Shown one piece after another: positions 45,095-53,758 of a DNA stretch of 64,000 bases. The first letter of the stretch is position 1, and every line of letters begins with the position of its first letter. The DNA lies in assembly GCA_965279165.1 (NCBI GenBank), contig OZ257140.1, positions 620,001 through 684,000 on the forward strand. The letters run 5' to 3'. The notes under the pieces are model-generated. The model did not search any database. It was not told the DNA's origin and worked only from the letters and a program-made list of their open reading frames with translations. The position numbers were made by a program, and so were the translations under genes. The DNA comes from JBAYIE01 sp965279165. Its GTDB lineage: Bacteria; Bacteroidota; Bacteroidia; UKL13-3.

Positions 45095-46330
45095 ATGTCG
45101 ATAATCCTAAATCGTTTCGCATTTTTCTTTTTCACCTTATCTGTGATTGGCTTGTTTTTGGCTGAATATGCAAAAGCAGTACCGTCCATTGCTATGATAG
45201 GATTAATCTTATGCGCTATCACTTACTGGATCATCCATAAAAAAATGTTTCAATTCTCAACTGATATGGTAATTTTATCCGGAGGAGTGGTATTATTATA
45301 TGCCATTCAATTTATCACCTCCGACAACTATGATTACTTGTTTGAACGGATTCGAATAAAACTACCGTTTATTTTTCTTCCACTTTCCTTCTTATTCATA
45401 CAACCATTCAGCAAACAAAACTTAACGCGATTAGCCTTGGTTTTTATAACCATAACAACCACAACTGCGGCCTATATTACCATAAAATTTATTTTGAATT
45501 ATGATGTGTATATTGAATTAATCAAACAATCACAAATTGTCCCCGGACCAATTAACCATATTCGATTTAGCCTAATGGCTGCATCCTGTGCATTTCTCTC
45601 CTATTTTTTACTATACGACCAAAGTATAAAATTCCATTCCTATGTCGAATTTGGTTTAAAAGCCTCCATGATTTTTCTAATCCTATTTATTCATATTTAC
45701 TCTGTAAGAAGCGGGATGATTGCTTTGTATGCGTTGATATTTTATTTTCTCATGAAATTTCTATTCCAGAAAGGAACTTGGAAGCAATGGATTATTTATG
45801 TCGGCTTATTTTTAGCCTCCCCCTTTATTGCTTATTATAGTTCCAATTCCATTCAAAGTAAAGTTAATGCTACGTTAGCGGATATTTCAGAATACAAACA
45901 AAACAAAGGCAATGAGTTTAATTCGCTTGGCAAACGCATGGTTTCTTATGAAGTTGCCTTTCAGGTATTCCTTGAAAATCCATTATTTGGTTGTGGAATT
46001 GGAGATTTGGAAAATACCAATCGTCGGATTTTTAAAGAAGAGCATCCCGACATTCAAACGGTAATCATTCCGCACAACCAATTCATCTATCTATTGATGG
46101 GTAGTGGATTAATCGGTACCCTTATTTTTAGTTTTGCTTTTTATTTTCCATTATTCTTCAAACAAAACTACCACAATAGTTTGTTGGTTGCACAATACAT
46201 CATACTCACTTTATCTTTTCAAACAGAACCAATGCTTGAAACACAATTAGGCGTTGCCTTCTCCATACTTTTTATTCTGTTTCCTTGGCTTTGGATTAGG
46301 AGTTCAGCCGACGTAACTCCTTCAGTTTGA
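45095..46330 (+). CDS. O-antigen ligase/polymerase-like membrane protein
   Basis: A 411-residue polytopic membrane protein with about ten hydrophobic helices and a large periplasmic loop near residues 260-320. The Wzy_C/O-antigen ligase pattern is visible: 'YSVRSGMIALYAL' in a helix, then 'NEFNSLGKRMVSYEVAFQVFLENPLFGCGIGDLEN' and 'IPHNQFIYLLMGSGLIG', with the His-Asn motif typical of the WaaL loop. It would join or polymerise O-antigen or another surface glycan at the outer face of the inner membrane. An ATG at 45044 would add 17 residues; 45095 is preferred because it opens the first helix cleanly. Its 3' end overlaps the convergent GT2 gene by 35 bases. Confidence 0.8.
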   Translation: MSIILNRFAFFFFTLSVIGLFLAEYAKAVPSIAMIGLILCAITYWIIHKKMFQFSTDMVILSGGVVLLYAIQFITSDNYDYLFERIRIKLPFIFLPLSFLFIQPFSKQNLTRLALVFITITTTTAAYITIKFILNYDVYIELIKQSQIVPGPINHIRFSLMAASCAFLSYFLLYDQSIKFHSYVEFGLKASMIFLILFIHIYSVRSGMIALYALIFYFLMKFLFQKGTWKQWIIYVGLFLASPFIAYYSSNSIQSKVNATLADISEYKQNKGNEFNSLGKRMVSYEVAFQVFLENPLFGCGIGDLENTNRRIFKEEHPDIQTVIIPHNQFIYLLMGSGLIGTLIFSFAFYFPLFFKQNYHNSLLVAQYIILTLSFQTEPMLETQLGVAFSILFILFPWLWIRSSADVTPSV

Positions 46331-47054
46331 TATACTTTTTATGCACTTCCAATGCCGAATACCATGCGATAACTAATCCAAAATAGCCATCCAAAAATCC
46401 TCCTTTAAAAATGTAATCCCGTATAAATCTAAAACAAGGATTGAACCACACGTTTACAACACCTGACTTTTTATTGTTCTTTAAATAGGCCGTTGCCGCT
46501 AATTCGGCAAACTTTTCAATTTTCTGTCGATGCGAATCAATGGTTGGATACGATTGATGTAAAATAGACAAAGGAACATACTGAATCTTCGCAGTTGGTT
46601 CCATAACAAATTCATCGTGTGGGTTCATCCCTTTCCAAGCACCTTTCCTGCTATCCCATAACCTTAATTTCTTGTCGGGAAACCAGGCACCATGTTTGAT
46701 CCATTTGCCACAATAATTATTTAACCGATTAAATATATAGCCATCTGCCAATGGATTTTTCTTAATCTCTGTTATTCTCTCTATCAATGGCAACTCGAGC
46801 CATTCATCTGCATCCAACGAAAGTATAAATGGGAATTTTGCAGTTGTTATAGCATAGTTTTTCTGCTCAATATATCCTTCAAATGCATGTAGAATTACCT
46901 TTGCTCCCAAATCTTCTGCTATACTTTTTGTACCATCGGTTGAATACGAATCAACAACAACAATCTCATCCGCAAATGTCCTTACCGAATGAATGCAACG
47001 CGTAATATTCGCTGCCTCATTAAACGTTATAATTACAACAGATAGAGGTGTCAT
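46296..47054 (-). CDS. Family 2 glycosyltransferase (WaaE/KdtX-like)
   Basis: A 252-residue GT-A glycosyltransferase. 'LSVVIITFNEAANITRCIHSV' binds the nucleotide, 'EIVVVDSYSTDGT' continues the GT2 fold, and 'FILSLDADEWLE' holds the DxD metal site. 'HGAWFPDKKLRLW' and the late 'RFIRDYIFKGGFLDG' match the WaaE-like group, which adds glucose or heptose to LPS core. The exact sugar is unknown. The start codon directly follows the stop of the LysM gene upstream, so it is the last gene of a tightly coupled operon. The end overlaps the O-antigen ligase-like gene, a fitting functional neighbour. Confidence 0.85.
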   Translation of the reverse strand: MTPLSVVIITFNEAANITRCIHSVRTFADEIVVVDSYSTDGTKSIAEDLGAKVILHAFEGYIEQKNYAITTAKFPFILSLDADEWLELPLIERITEIKKNPLADGYIFNRLNNYCGKWIKHGAWFPDKKLRLWDSRKGAWKGMNPHDEFVMEPTAKIQYVPLSILHQSYPTIDSHRQKIEKFAELAATAYLKNNKKSGVVNVWFNPCFRFIRDYIFKGGFLDGYFGLVIAWYSALEVHKKYIKLKELRRLNS

Positions 47055-47876
47055 TTATTCGTTCGACAAATATTGAATTTCGACCCTACAATAGGTAACA
47101 TCACCGGTTAGTAAGATTTCTGCAACTTTCTTATCCAATTGAATAATTACCTCCTCAGATGCGCTCAAATTTTTACCAATACTTGGTTCAACCGGAATAA
47201 TACATTGTCGGAGGTTTGCCATATTGGTAATTTTTACCCAACCTCCTTCCGGTATCCTCGACATAAAATTCCCGGGTAATGCAGTGATTAAAGCCAATCC
47301 GGTTTCGGTAATATTATCCGGCATCGTGGTATCTGTCTCAAAACAGTTAATAGTACGTTCATTTTCAGGTAAATTTTTATTCCATGGCTTATATGGCAAA
47401 CCCACACCTGACGCATGCACTACTATTATTTGTCCCGGTTCCGGCCTCCCATCTTTAAGGTTATTCCATTTCAATATATCGGTTGATGAAATTTTATACC
47501 TTGATGCAATTTTCTGTATGGTTTCTCCTTGCATTACTTTATGTTTCGTAGTTAAAATAGAAGTAATTGCTTCGGCATTAGCATGGGCTTGATCCACCAA
47601 ATCCTTAGAATAATTTTGAGGGTTTAAGTTTTCATTCATTGGCACCAAAACTTCCGATCCTGTTCGCAAATTCTTAACTTCTTTATTTACCACCTTAATA
47701 CAATCCATTGCAATATTATAACGTCGGGAAATCGAATACCAAGTTTCCTTATTTTCCACTTTATGAATTACAAACATTTTACCCCGAATCGACTTAATAC
47801 CAACCGAATCCATTGGTAAAACAGCAAACAAATTATTTACAAACAATACAAAAAGTAAATGGATAATCGCCTTCAT
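47055..47876 (-). CDS. LysM-domain exported protein
   Basis: A 273-residue protein with a signal peptide (to about 'VNNLFAV') and two LysM domains. The first is 'FVIHKVENKETWYSISRRYNI' with '...NLRTGSEVLVP' (35-80), and the second 'HKVMQGETIQKIASRYKISSTDILKWN' with 'PGQIIVV' (~111-154). LysM binds N-acetylglucosamine in peptidoglycan, so it should sit in the periplasm. The C-terminal ~100 residues ('GLALITALPGNFMSRIPEGGWVKITNM') may be a beta-barrel domain. Its start overlaps the upstream monooxygenase stop by 4 bases, and it abuts the GT2 gene downstream. A structural or glycan-anchoring role is likely. Confidence 0.82.
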   Translation of the reverse strand: MKAIIHLLFVLFVNNLFAVLPMDSVGIKSIRGKMFVIHKVENKETWYSISRRYNIAMDCIKVVNKEVKNLRTGSEVLVPMNENLNPQNYSKDLVDQAHANAEAITSILTTKHKVMQGETIQKIASRYKISSTDILKWNNLKDGRPEPGQIIVVHASGVGLPYKPWNKNLPENERTINCFETDTTMPDNITETGLALITALPGNFMSRIPEGGWVKITNMANLRQCIIPVEPSIGKNLSASEEVIIQLDKKVAEILLTGDVTYCRVEIQYLSNE

Positions 47877-48169
47877 TTTACTGTTTCAATAATATTAACT
47901 GACCATGCGGCCGGTTTGGCAGCAAATAAAACCTTAGTTCTTTCCCATGTTGTGTTAAACAATTCTGATTCTCGATACCGGTTCAAATCCTCCTCCGAAT
48001 CCCATTTGCTGTATGTAAAAAAAACATTTGTATCCCATCTGTCATTTAACAATTTCAAACCTTTGCATCCCGGAAAAGAAGCAATCGAAGATTTGGAATC
48101 ATCAAATACTTTAACAAACTCCGCAACAAATTCCGGTTTAAATGTGAGTTTAACTATTCTCTCAATCAT
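47873..48169 (-). CDS. Antibiotic-biosynthesis-monooxygenase-fold (ABM) protein
   Basis: A 98-residue protein of the dimeric alpha/beta-barrel ABM family: 'MIERIVKLTFKPEFVAEFVKVF' followed by 'FPGCKGLKLLND' and 'VFFTYSKWDSEEDLNRYRES'. Family members act on quinones or haem, and many have no known substrate; 'FFTYSKWDS' corresponds to the usual 'SFE.WES.' region. The ATG at 48169 starts the family sequence; 48178 is another possible start. It overlaps the SAM hydrolase gene upstream (8 bases) and the LysM gene downstream (4 bases), so it is translated as part of a four-gene operon. Confidence 0.78.
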   Translation of the reverse strand: MIERIVKLTFKPEFVAEFVKVFDDSKSSIASFPGCKGLKLLNDRWDTNVFFTYSKWDSEEDLNRYRESELFNTTWERTKVLFAAKPAAWSVNIIETVK

Positions 48170-48953
48170 AAAACTCAATTATAACATTATTTCCGGGTTC
48201 GAGGCCTAACAAACTTTTTGCATTTCCTTGTTTAATGGCAATTTCCAAGTATCCAAAACTATTAAATAAAGCGATGGTATCTCCACTCCTATCTTCTTCG
48301 TAACTTTCAGAAATTTTACGAATTCCGGATTTCCTGCGGTACAACAACTCAAACCCGGAGTACTTCAATTGCATCATGTCAAATTCTTTTCGGGTAATAT
48401 CGGTTATAACATTTTCATAACCATCGATAAATATTACCGAACCTTTAATCATATTGCCTTGAATTACCGGACTCAAAGTCGCTCTTTCCGTTTGTGTTGA
48501 TGCTTTCACTGCAATTTGATCGATTGGCTTATCAGACAATAAATGCGAAACAATGAAAGGAAAAATATCTTTTTCCGGAAACACTTTATTTACTTGCAAA
48601 ATCTCTGTTTTTAAAGCATAAACTGAACATTCTTTGTCGCGAAACAACAAGGTACCTAGTCCATTATCTGCAGCTATAAAATACATTTCATGGCATGCAT
48701 AAATCAAAATCTGTTTGTACTTCACGATATTAAACTCCACACCTACCAAGTGTATTGTTCCCTTCGGAAAATAAAAGGCTGAAGTTTTTAACAGATAAGA
48801 AGTGGTAAGAATATCATTAAAAGCAATTTCATTAGAGATATCAACGATTGTTATCGACGGGTTTTTAGTTAGTAGCAATCCCTTTAATGCAGCTGTGTAA
48901 GGACTTTTATTTCCATACTCTGTAGTAAATGTAACAACTGAATTTTTGTTCAT
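48162..48953 (-). CDS. SAM hydrolase / SAM hydroxide adenosyltransferase (DUF62 family)
   Basis: A 263-residue protein of the SAM_adeno_trans family, which hydrolyses S-adenosylmethionine to adenosine and methionine; fluorinase and chlorinase belong to the same fold. The N-terminal 'VVTFTTEYGNKSPYTAALKG' is the 'TDFGxxDxYV'-type motif, 'GTIHLVGVEF' is the nucleoside-binding 'HxxVVDP' region in altered form, and 'FIAADNGLGTLLF' matches 'APDNGLL'. The C-terminal domain contains 'GSVIFIDGYENVITDI', as in the family ('DxFGNxxTNI'). It is first in the operon with ABM, LysM and GT2 and is divergent from phoH. Confidence 0.82.
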   Translation of the reverse strand: MNKNSVVTFTTEYGNKSPYTAALKGLLLTKNPSITIVDISNEIAFNDILTTSYLLKTSAFYFPKGTIHLVGVEFNIVKYKQILIYACHEMYFIAADNGLGTLLFRDKECSVYALKTEILQVNKVFPEKDIFPFIVSHLLSDKPIDQIAVKASTQTERATLSPVIQGNMIKGSVIFIDGYENVITDITRKEFDMMQLKYSGFELLYRRKSGIRKISESYEEDRSGDTIALFNSFGYLEIAIKQGNAKSLLGLEPGNNVIIEFYD

Positions 48954-48978
48954 GTAAGGTTGAAATCTATAAATTTTA

Positions 48979-48986
48979 TAACTTTG
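48979..48986 (+). promoter_or_regulatory. Candidate -7 promoter element for phoH
   Basis: TAACTTTG is a perfect TAnnTTTG, 57 bases before the phoH start. The nearest TTTG upstream is 30 bases away, too far for a normal -33, so only this half of the promoter is supported. Confidence 0.35.
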
Positions 48987-49043
48987 GTTTCAGATTTATA
49001 CAAAAGTACTTCCTAAAGAAGAACAAATAAAAAAAATAACACA

Positions 49044-50012
49044 TTGGTAAACAAAGAAATCGTTATCGAACATTTTGAACCGGCTGACATACTGGGAATC
49101 AACAACAAGAATTTAAAATTACTGCAAGAGTTCTTTCCCACTTTAAAAATCATTTCAAGAGGATCGAATTTATATGTAAGCGGAAGCCTCAAACAAATCG
49201 AACAACTCGAAAACAAATTGGATGAAATTATTGCCAGTTACAACGCATACGGTAATATTACACCCGGCCGAGTAGAGACCATATTGTCTAAAAAAACACC
49301 AACTGTGGCGGAAGATTTCGAAAAGAATCCGGAGAATAACGAATCGGATATCATTGTTTATGGCAACAATGGCAAGGTAATACGTGCTCGAACACCGAAT
49401 CAACGCAAAATGGTCAGTTTATTAAAAGACAATGATGTGTTGTTTGCAATTGGGCCTGCCGGAACCGGAAAAACCTATACGGCAGTTGCCATGGCTGTAA
49501 AAGCCCTAAAAAATAAAGAAATAAAAAGAATCATTCTTGCAAGACCGGCAGTAGAAGCAGGAGAAAATCTGGGATTCTTGCCAGGCGATTTAAAAGAAAA
49601 GATTGATCCTTATCTGCGGCCATTATATGATGCCCTCGACGATATGATTCCTGCAGAAAAACTTAAGCTATACATTGAAACCCGGGTAATTGAAATTGCA
49701 CCAATGGCATTTATGAGAGGCCGAACACTCGACAATGCTTATGTTATCCTTGATGAGGCACAGAATGCAACCGATTTACAGTTAAAAATGTTTCTGACCC
49801 GAATGGGGCCAACAGCAAAATTTATCATAACAGGAGATTTAACCCAAATTGATTTGCCAAAATCCCAGCAATCCGGTTTGCTTAAAGCAGTTAAAATTCT
49901 CACCAATATCGAAGGAATTAAGTTTGCTTACCTAACTTTTGAGGATGTGGTTCGACATAGATTGGTTAAAGACATCATTCGTGCATACGATGGAGACAAC
50001 CCAAAAACATAA
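49044..50012 (+). CDS. phoH: PhoH-family ATPase/ribonuclease-associated protein
   Basis: A 322-residue cytoplasmic NTPase, PhoH/YbeZ type. After an N-terminal KH-like region comes Walker A 'GPAGTGKT' (137-144), then 'RPAVEAGENLGFLPGDLKEKIDPY', Walker B 'AYVILDEAQNA' and sensor 'FIITGDLTQIDLP'. PhoH proteins bind ATP and are linked to RNA metabolism and ribosome function, often with YbeY. No ATG is available: the frame is open only from a TAA at 49014, and the first usable start is the TTG at 49044. It lies between the divergent SAM hydrolase gene and purC, an order I associate with other Bacteroidota. Confidence 0.92.
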   Translation: MVNKEIVIEHFEPADILGINNKNLKLLQEFFPTLKIISRGSNLYVSGSLKQIEQLENKLDEIIASYNAYGNITPGRVETILSKKTPTVAEDFEKNPENNESDIIVYGNNGKVIRARTPNQRKMVSLLKDNDVLFAIGPAGTGKTYTAVAMAVKALKNKEIKRIILARPAVEAGENLGFLPGDLKEKIDPYLRPLYDALDDMIPAEKLKLYIETRVIEIAPMAFMRGRTLDNAYVILDEAQNATDLQLKMFLTRMGPTAKFIITGDLTQIDLPKSQQSGLLKAVKILTNIEGIKFAYLTFEDVVRHRLVKDIIRAYDGDNPKT

Positions 50013-50115
50013 TCTATATATCTGATATTGTTGCACATAAGCCTTTAACAATTTCTCTAACCGATTAAATACGGATTAAAAGCAAAAAACGCACCTTACA
50101 TAGCAAAAACAACCG

Positions 50116-50145
50116 TATGCATTTTCACATTTAATACTAAATTTG
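50116..50145 (+). promoter_or_regulatory. Candidate promoter for purC
   Basis: TAAATTTG (50138-50145) is a perfect -7 element, with TATG at 50116-50119 (three of four to TTTG) 18 bases before it. The purC ATG follows only 10 bases later, so the transcript would be nearly leaderless. Confidence 0.42.
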
Positions 50146-50155
50146 AGGTTCAATT

Positions 50156-51106
50156 ATGGAAAACGCATTAGTTTCAACAAACTATTTCTTTAAAAATCAA
50201 AAGAGCTTTTACCGGGGTAAGGTTCGCGATGTATATAATATCAGCGACGAAAAAATGGTAATGATTGCTTGCGATAGAATATCTGCTTTCGATGTGGTCT
50301 TAAAAAGAACTATCCCTTATAAAGGACAAGTGTTAAATCAGATTGCTTCTTACTTTTTGGATATGGTGGCTTCCGAAGTTCCAACTTGGAAAATTGCAAG
50401 TCCTGACCCTAATGTAACCATCGGCCATTATGCACAACCGTATAAAGTTGAAATGGTTATTCGCGGGTATCTATCCGGACATGCATGGCGAGAATATCGG
50501 AATGGGATCCGGGTTATTTGTGGGGTAACAATGCCGGATGGTTTAAGAGAAAACGACCCGTTTCCTGAGCCAATTATAACGCCCACAATAAAAGCAAGTC
50601 ATGGACATGACGAAGATATTACCAGGGAAGAAATCTTAAAACAAGGATTGGTAAAAGAAGAAGAATATGCGCAACTCGAATCATATACCCGAACTTTATT
50701 TAAAATTGGAACCCAAGCTGCCAATAGCCAGAACTTAATTTTGGTGGATACAAAATATGAGTTCGGAAACAAAGAAGGTAAAATTTTATTGATTGATGAG
50801 ATTCATACTCCGGATTCGTCTCGATACTTTTATAAAGATTCCTACGAAGCGATTCAAAACAAAGACCAGCAGCAGCGACAACTTTCTAAAGAATTTGTGA
50901 GACAATGGCTGATAGAAAACGGCTTTCAGGGAAATGAAGGGGAACTTCAACCCGAAATGAGCGATGAATATGTTGAATCCGTAACAAATCGATACATCGA
51001 ATTATTTGAACACATAACCGGTAAACCATTTGTAAAAGGTGATTATACGGATATTGAAAAACGAATTGAAAAAAACATCAACGGCTTTCTGAAACAAACT
51101 GCCTAA
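50156..51106 (+). CDS. purC: Phosphoribosylaminoimidazole-succinocarboxamide synthase
   Basis: A 316-residue ATP-dependent ligase that joins aspartate to CAIR in purine synthesis. Family motifs are 'FYRGKVRDVYNISDEKMVMIACDRISAFDVV' split over the start of the fold, 'VEMVIRGYLSGHAWREY', 'PIITPTIKASHGHDEDIT', and 'ILVDTKYEFGNKEGKILLIDEIHTPDSSRY'. At 316 residues it is longer than the ~240-residue bacterial form and closer to the long type common in Bacteroidota and eukaryotes. It follows phoH. Its last 4 bases overlap the end of the convergent secreted-protein gene. Confidence 0.95.
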   Translation: MENALVSTNYFFKNQKSFYRGKVRDVYNISDEKMVMIACDRISAFDVVLKRTIPYKGQVLNQIASYFLDMVASEVPTWKIASPDPNVTIGHYAQPYKVEMVIRGYLSGHAWREYRNGIRVICGVTMPDGLRENDPFPEPIITPTIKASHGHDEDITREEILKQGLVKEEEYAQLESYTRTLFKIGTQAANSQNLILVDTKYEFGNKEGKILLIDEIHTPDSSRYFYKDSYEAIQNKDQQQRQLSKEFVRQWLIENGFQGNEGELQPEMSDEYVESVTNRYIELFEHITGKPFVKGDYTDIEKRIEKNINGFLKQTA

Positions 51107-52362
51107 GTTTTCATTTTCTTTTTCTTGGCGCTCGGAAATAAAATATTATTAAGTATTAGTCGATAACCCGGTGAATTGGGATGAAGACTAAGGTCAGTAG
51201 GTGGTTCGCCTACCTGATGTTGGTAATCCTCAGGATCATGTCCGCTGTAAAAAGTCCAGGTACCTTTACCTTTTGTTCCATGAATATACCGGGCTTCCAA
51301 CAATTGTTTATTTTCCCCCATAACCAATACATCACTTTTTATAAATTGTTTCCTGAAAGCTGTGGTTTGACCATAAAATCCTTTAATTGTTTGGGTATGG
51401 TTTTGGCATAACATAGTTGGAATAATATCCCATTTTGCAGAAAAATCAAACAACGAAAATAAATCGTTTTGCTCGCTTACAGGTCTGGTTTCTTGGGTTG
51501 CATCAATATAAGAATACTCATAAATATATGGATTCATGATTAGCCGATAATCTTTAAAGGCAAATGTTTTATCGAAATCCAGTTTGTTATCTGAAGCAGG
51601 GTCAGCCGGATCTCCGTCAAAAACACTTTCACAAATATCCACCCCATCGGCACTTAATGCAATATCATAAGAATCGGTTGCTGAACACATGGCAAAAAGA
51701 AAACCACCTCCATATACAAAGTCGCGGATCTTTTTTGCTACAGCAAGTTTCAATTCACTCACTTTTGTATAACCATGCTTTGCTGCCATCGCTTCATTCT
51801 CCCTCACCTCTGCTTGATACCAAGCAGAATTGTTGTAATGCGCATAAAACTTACCATACTGACCTGTAAAATCCTCATGGTGGAGGTGTAACCAATCATA
51901 CAATGGCAATTTATCATGCAGAACCTCATCGTCAAAAACAACCTCGTATGGGATTTCTGCATAGGTTAAAACCAGGGTTACGGCATCATCCCAAGGTTGT
52001 TTTGTTTTAGGTGAATACACCGCAATCTTTGGAGCCTTGTGTAATTTCACCAATTCCATATTCACCTCAGGTTTTGCAATCTCCAATAATATCTGTGAAT
52101 ATTGGCCCTCACTGATTACTTCATAACTTACATTTCTTATCCTGCATTCTTTCTCTGCAATTGGGTCGTATAAAATTGCAAAACTTCCATTTCGATAATT
52201 CAATAACCAATCAACATCATGCTCACGTTTCAACTCCCAAAATGCCACACCATAAGATTTTAAATGATTCTTCTGTACGTCATCCATTGGTATCAGTATT
52301 CGTCCTGCAAATAAATTTGCTGTAGTTACCAGAAAAGCTATCAGAATAATGAAACGTTTCAT
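51103..52362 (-). CDS. Exported protein with amidotransferase-like segment, function unknown
   Basis: A 419-residue protein with a signal peptide (to about 'TTANLFAG'). Related Bacteroidota proteins are, as far as I recall, labelled 'asparagine synthetase B', but I see no synthetase motifs and the signal peptide argues against that. 'VYGGGFLFAMCSATDSYDIAL' looks like the nucleophile elbow of a class-I glutamine-amidotransferase-like fold, with 'TFYSGHDPEDY' as a possible His partner. 'WLHLHHEDFTGQYGKF' is well formed but unknown to me. It is third in a minus-strand run after DUF2520 and kdsC, 5 bases behind kdsC. A periplasmic location is likely. Confidence 0.65.
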   Translation of the reverse strand: MKRFIILIAFLVTTANLFAGRILIPMDDVQKNHLKSYGVAFWELKREHDVDWLLNYRNGSFAILYDPIAEKECRIRNVSYEVISEGQYSQILLEIAKPEVNMELVKLHKAPKIAVYSPKTKQPWDDAVTLVLTYAEIPYEVVFDDEVLHDKLPLYDWLHLHHEDFTGQYGKFYAHYNNSAWYQAEVRENEAMAAKHGYTKVSELKLAVAKKIRDFVYGGGFLFAMCSATDSYDIALSADGVDICESVFDGDPADPASDNKLDFDKTFAFKDYRLIMNPYIYEYSYIDATQETRPVSEQNDLFSLFDFSAKWDIIPTMLCQNHTQTIKGFYGQTTAFRKQFIKSDVLVMGENKQLLEARYIHGTKGKGTWTFYSGHDPEDYQHQVGEPPTDLSLHPNSPGYRLILNNILFPSAKKKKMKT

Positions 52363-52367
52363 TCCTT

Positions 52368-52895
52368 TTAATTATTGATACTAACGTTTTTGTTTTGTCG
52401 AAAAGTATGTTGTACCCGCATTACCTTTTCAATAATATCCCTAACGCAACCTTTCCCTCCCTTTTTATTAGAAACAAAAAGAGAAATTTCCTTAACCTCA
52501 TGAATGGCATCCTGCGGACAGCAAGGTAGGCCACATAATTGCATAACTTCATAATCAGGCCAATCATCGCCCATATAAACAATTTGTTCCGATGTAAGTT
52601 GTAAATCAGTCATTACTTGTTGCAGGGTTTCAGACTTATTCTTCACACCAAGAAAAATATGTTTAATCTTTAAAAATTCGAGTCGCTTTTGAACCCCAAT
52701 TTGGTTCCCACCGGAGATAATTACTATATGATAACCGGCAAGTAAAGCCATTTCAATTGCATAACCATCCTTAACCAGAAAACTTCTTGCTTGTTCTCCT
52801 GATTCCAATGCCAATACGGTACCATTAGTCATAACGCCATCTACATCGAAGATGAAACATTTGATTGACTTTAATTTTTCGAGGTATGTTTCCAT
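52368..52895 (-). CDS. kdsC: KdsC-type HAD phosphatase (3-deoxy-manno-octulosonate 8-phosphate phosphatase)
   Basis: A 175-residue HAD phosphatase of the YrbI type without a cap domain. Motif I is 'FIFDVDGVMTNG' with two catalytic Asp, motif II 'VIISGG', motif III Lys in 'GVKNKSETL', and motif IV 'YMGDDWPDYEVM'. It would release phosphate from Kdo-8-phosphate for LPS inner core. The length matches KdsC (about 170-190 residues). It follows DUF2520 by 27 bases and precedes the exported protein by 5 bases, which suggests one transcript. Other HAD substrates cannot be excluded. Confidence 0.88.
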   Translation of the reverse strand: METYLEKLKSIKCFIFDVDGVMTNGTVLALESGEQARSFLVKDGYAIEMALLAGYHIVIISGGNQIGVQKRLEFLKIKHIFLGVKNKSETLQQVMTDLQLTSEQIVYMGDDWPDYEVMQLCGLPCCPQDAIHEVKEISLFVSNKKGGKGCVRDIIEKVMRVQHTFRQNKNVSINN

Positions 52896-52922
52896 AAAAT
52901 TCTGTTATCTCAAAACTAAGGT

Positions 52923-53699
52923 TTATTTCCCTTTCGATTCTTCTATTCCTGCCGAGAAAAGTTTATACAAAACCTGCCAATCCGGATGTTCGTTCAGCAA
53001 AGCCAGGTGTTTTTCCATTGTTCCAATATCCCCTCTAATTGCGGGTCCGGTTTGAACCTTTTTTGGAGATGCGGTTTGTATTCGGTTTGCAGTTTCTAGT
53101 ATTAATGGTCTCAACAAATCAAACGACAAATTTTTACTTGCAGTTAATTCCTCCGCCATTACCGACAAAAAATTTCCAAAATTATTAACCAAAACTGCTG
53201 CCAAATGCAAATACTGACGTTGTTCGCTCGAACAAAATTGAAATGGCATGCCTAAATGAGTGGCAAAATTTCCCAACATTTCTTCCACTTCTTTCTCTAA
53301 AGATTCAATTAATACCGGTATCGGAGCTTTAACCTCTGTAAAATCTTTATGCAAAGTTTGTAATGGATACCAAACTCCTGCATGTTTATGTTTATTTGAA
53401 AGGATGGATAAAGGCGTAATTCCTGACGTATGCAAAACTAGTTTATCTGTATGTATCTGGTCTGAAACTTCCCCTATAGCGTGGTCGTTAACTGCAATAA
53501 AAAAGATATCAGCCCTTGCATCCAATTCTGTGATATCGGCACAATTCTTTGCTTCACAGATTTCGGATAGCCTTTTTGTATGTTTATCGGTTTTGCTGTA
53601 TACAGAAAGTACCTTAACCTGGTGAGCGGTAAATCGTTTTGCCAGGTGAAACGCCACATTTCCTGCTCCAATGATATTTACGGTTGGTATGTTAAACAT
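52923..53699 (-). CDS. Rossmann-fold / DUF2520 oxidoreductase-like protein
   Basis: A 258-residue cytoplasmic protein. The N-terminal Rossmann motif 'VNIIGAGNVAFHLAKRF' binds NAD(P), in the F420/ProC-like group. DUF2520 is the C-terminal domain, with 'AGVWYPLQTL', then 'QRQYLHLAAVLVNNFGNFLSV' and 'TGPAIRGDIGTMEKHLALL'. The substrate is unknown; the fold resembles ketopantoate and pyrroline-carboxylate reductases. A TTG at 53711 is possible, but the ATG at 53699 starts cleanly at the dinucleotide-binding strand. It heads the kdsC cluster. Confidence 0.85.
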   Translation of the reverse strand: MFNIPTVNIIGAGNVAFHLAKRFTAHQVKVLSVYSKTDKHTKRLSEICEAKNCADITELDARADIFFIAVNDHAIGEVSDQIHTDKLVLHTSGITPLSILSNKHKHAGVWYPLQTLHKDFTEVKAPIPVLIESLEKEVEEMLGNFATHLGMPFQFCSSEQRQYLHLAAVLVNNFGNFLSVMAEELTASKNLSFDLLRPLILETANRIQTASPKKVQTGPAIRGDIGTMEKHLALLNEHPDWQVLYKLFSAGIEESKGK

Positions 53700-53708
53700 T
53701 GCTATAAA

Positions 53709-53736
53709 CAAAAAACGGAGGGCGTTTACCCTCCGT
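53709..53736 (-). terminator. Intrinsic terminator for the small lipoprotein gene
   Basis: On the minus strand ACGGAGGG, a 6-base loop and CCCTCCGT form an 8-bp GC-rich stem followed by a T-run. It is 23 bases past the stop of the lipoprotein gene and just before the DUF2520 start. Confidence 0.85.
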
Positions 53737-53758
53737 TCTTAAAAATCATAAAGGACTA

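Noticed and set aside
51103..52362. Asparagine synthetase B
   Set aside because: No N-terminal nucleophile Cys or synthetase ATP motif is present, and a signal peptide places the protein outside the cytoplasm.
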